Assembly (NCBI GenBank): GCA_023053545.1
Contig: JAKZAN010000005.1
Location: 12,524,001 to 12,588,000 of the forward strand
DNA length: 64,000 nt
Direction of reading: 5' to 3'
Source of the DNA: Lepidurus packardi
Lineage: Eukaryota > Arthropoda > Branchiopoda > Notostraca > Triopsidae
Shown here: positions 62,591-64,000 of the stretch, piece after piece
Layout of the letters: every line of letters begins with the position of its first letter
Numbering within the stretch: the stretch's first letter is position 1
The notes under the pieces: generated by a model
The model's input: the letters and a program-made list of their open reading frames with translations, nothing else
Told to the model about the DNA's origin: nothing
The model's database searches: none
Program-made: the position numbers and the translations under genes

Positions 62591-63779
62591 TTTGAATTTC
62601 CGGGAAATATTGACGCCGTCATTGTCAAGTTAAACACATTGATGATGAAAAGCCTTCCAAAAAGATTCCGACTAATCACAATTCACAGGTCTTAAAGCCT
62701 AGCGAGAAATAAGAGCCAATCCTGGTCGTCTTCCGTTGGGGAAAATTCCCGAGTGTAATTTGAAGACGTTTCCATGCGTAAATCCTTGTTATTCACCGTT
62801 AGGCTATGTCTTGGAACCCCCCAAAAAATATTGTTACAAAATCTGAGGTGTGGAACAGTTTCTTTTAAAAAAATAGAAAAAAAAAACTTGAAAAGAATTT
62901 AAATAAAAATTGGCGTTTAAGGCGCACAACGCCCATGTGTTCCATGTATTTAGGTTCTACCTCAAAGGAAGTTATGATTTCCTTGTAACTTCATTTTTTT
63001 ATTTATTTTTTTAAATTTAGTTTTGGGGGTTCCAGAAACTTTGATAAATGAATTTGAGACGCGTTACAACGGATGTGGAAAGTTTATATGTAAGCTATTG
63101 AGACTCAGTCAAGAAGAATATGTGAGAAGCACTTAATCTGCGTCATTAAGAATGAAGATCCGGCTTTAAGGATTCTTTTTTTTTTTAAACTAAAAAAAGA
63201 AGAAAAATAGAGAAAAAAAAAACAGAAGGAATAGGGCGGCTTTAGGGATCCTAATTTCTCATGGTAGTCTAAACAAGAGAAACGACATATGCGTTTATTA
63301 AAAGACCCCAAAAGAGGGCAAAGGGAGAGAAAGAAAAGTGGAAAAGAGACCTACCTGACAGGTGTGAAAGAGAACCTGTTGACATGACATGGCCGGCAAA
63401 AAGTTCTTTTCGACTTGACTCCCTTTAAGTGTCCCTTTAACGAAGCGATAAAATCTTGTTGGGGGGGTTCCCTGTGTGGGAAAAAGAAAAGACCCGTCAA
63501 GAGTTGCTCCGAGTTTTAGATTTTGGACTCGAACTTTGGAAGGACTCGACCGAAGTAGTTTTGCCCACGTTGTGCCTCCATAAAAATGAACGAAATCGGG
63601 GAGAAACGTTCAAGTTTTCACGGAATCTTAGTGAATCGAAGAAGGTTTTGGGGACTCGGAATGTGAACTGTTCTTAGAATCAATTCAAATCAACTAATGT
63701 CAATTAGAATCACCTAATGAAGTTCTTAGTGGAGTTTTGTCCTCTGCTTTCGAAAGATGATTCAGTGGAATCTTGCATT

Positions 63780-63905
63780 GAGATTTCGTTTATAAGGTTT
63801 GGATTGAAATGGATTGGAATGGATTGGAATCATTGAAATTGAGATTTCGTTGGTGAGGTTTGGATTGAAATGAATTGGAATGGATTGGAATGGATTGGAA
63901 TCATT
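63780..63905. repeat. GGATTGGAAT simple repeat
   Basis: Runs of GGATTGGAATGGATTGGAAT in two clusters near the right edge. Confidence 0.85.
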
Positions 63906-64000
63906 GAAACTGTCATAAGGCCGGGAATGTTTCATGGAAAGTTTGATAAACTTGGTGTTTGACGATAGGCAATGTCTATTTAATGTCAGGGAAAGTGAAT

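Larger units (their letters stand above)
59394..64000. other. Next cnc intron, running off the window
   Basis: GTAAGG at 59394 opens an intron of more than 4.6 kb. No coding exon of the CNC/bZIP region was found before the right edge. It holds poly-C (about 60633) and poly-G (about 61180) runs, a GTACA microsatellite near 60431 and the repeats listed separately. Confidence 0.6.

Overview
The window is animal nuclear DNA, most likely from an arthropod and plausibly a crustacean. Coding sequence is cut into short exons by GT-AG introns, many only 57-170 bp. A run of imperfect CCTAA units (the arthropod TTAGG telomere motif read backwards) occurs, and the gene set includes a muscle calponin of the Mp20 type, a DM4/12-domain secreted protein and a cap'n'collar gene. 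I joined exons by eye from protein similarity and splice phase. In every complete gene model the exon phases add up to an open frame, but no transcript data were available, and family assignments come from memory of the families rather than from a search.

Layout. 1-4.6 kb: decayed 3' part of a VPS51-like gene (+) with a broken AGMO copy (-) inside it, then an intact AGMO gene (-). 4.6-8.4 kb: gene-poor, with a candidate MITE and a 304-bp satellite. 8.5-10.6 kb: hexosaminidase D (-). 11.7-12.5 kb: mitochondrial ferredoxin FDX2 (+). 13.2-17.3 kb: Mp20/transgelin (-). 18.9-20.3 kb: DM4/12 protein (+). 20.9-25.0 kb: mucolipin TRPML channel (-). 25-28.6 kb: no gene recognised. 28.7-33.5 kb: MFSD14/HIAT1 transporter (+). 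35.2-36.1 kb: intronless class A GPCR (+). 36.6-37.9 kb: HTD2 and ARMC7 (-), which overlap by an ATGA. 38.5-41.0 kb: GEN1 resolvase (+). 41.7 kb to the end: cap'n'collar (cnc, the NRF1/NRF2 orthologue; +), whose bZIP exons lie beyond the window.

Two arrangements stand out. First, cnc has two competing coding first exons, both able to splice in phase to the same Keap1-binding exon. One gives a soluble NRF2-like N terminus and the other an ER-anchored NRF1-like N terminus, so one arthropod gene appears to supply both vertebrate paralogue types. Second, the ARMC7 stop codon and the HTD2 start codon share the tetranucleotide ATGA, so HTD2 sits as a second cistron behind ARMC7. This recalls the known bicistronic RPP14-HTD2 mRNA of vertebrates, but with a different partner. 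An intron of ARMC7 also carries promoter-like motifs that could drive HTD2 alone.

Apart from MFSD14-GPCR and GEN1-cnc, which follow each other on the + strand, and the overlapping HTD2/ARMC7 pair, neighbours from HEXD to GEN1 alternate strands and form divergent and convergent pairs. Introns and gaps are rich in tandem repeats (20-306 bp units), especially the 11.4-kb cnc intron.
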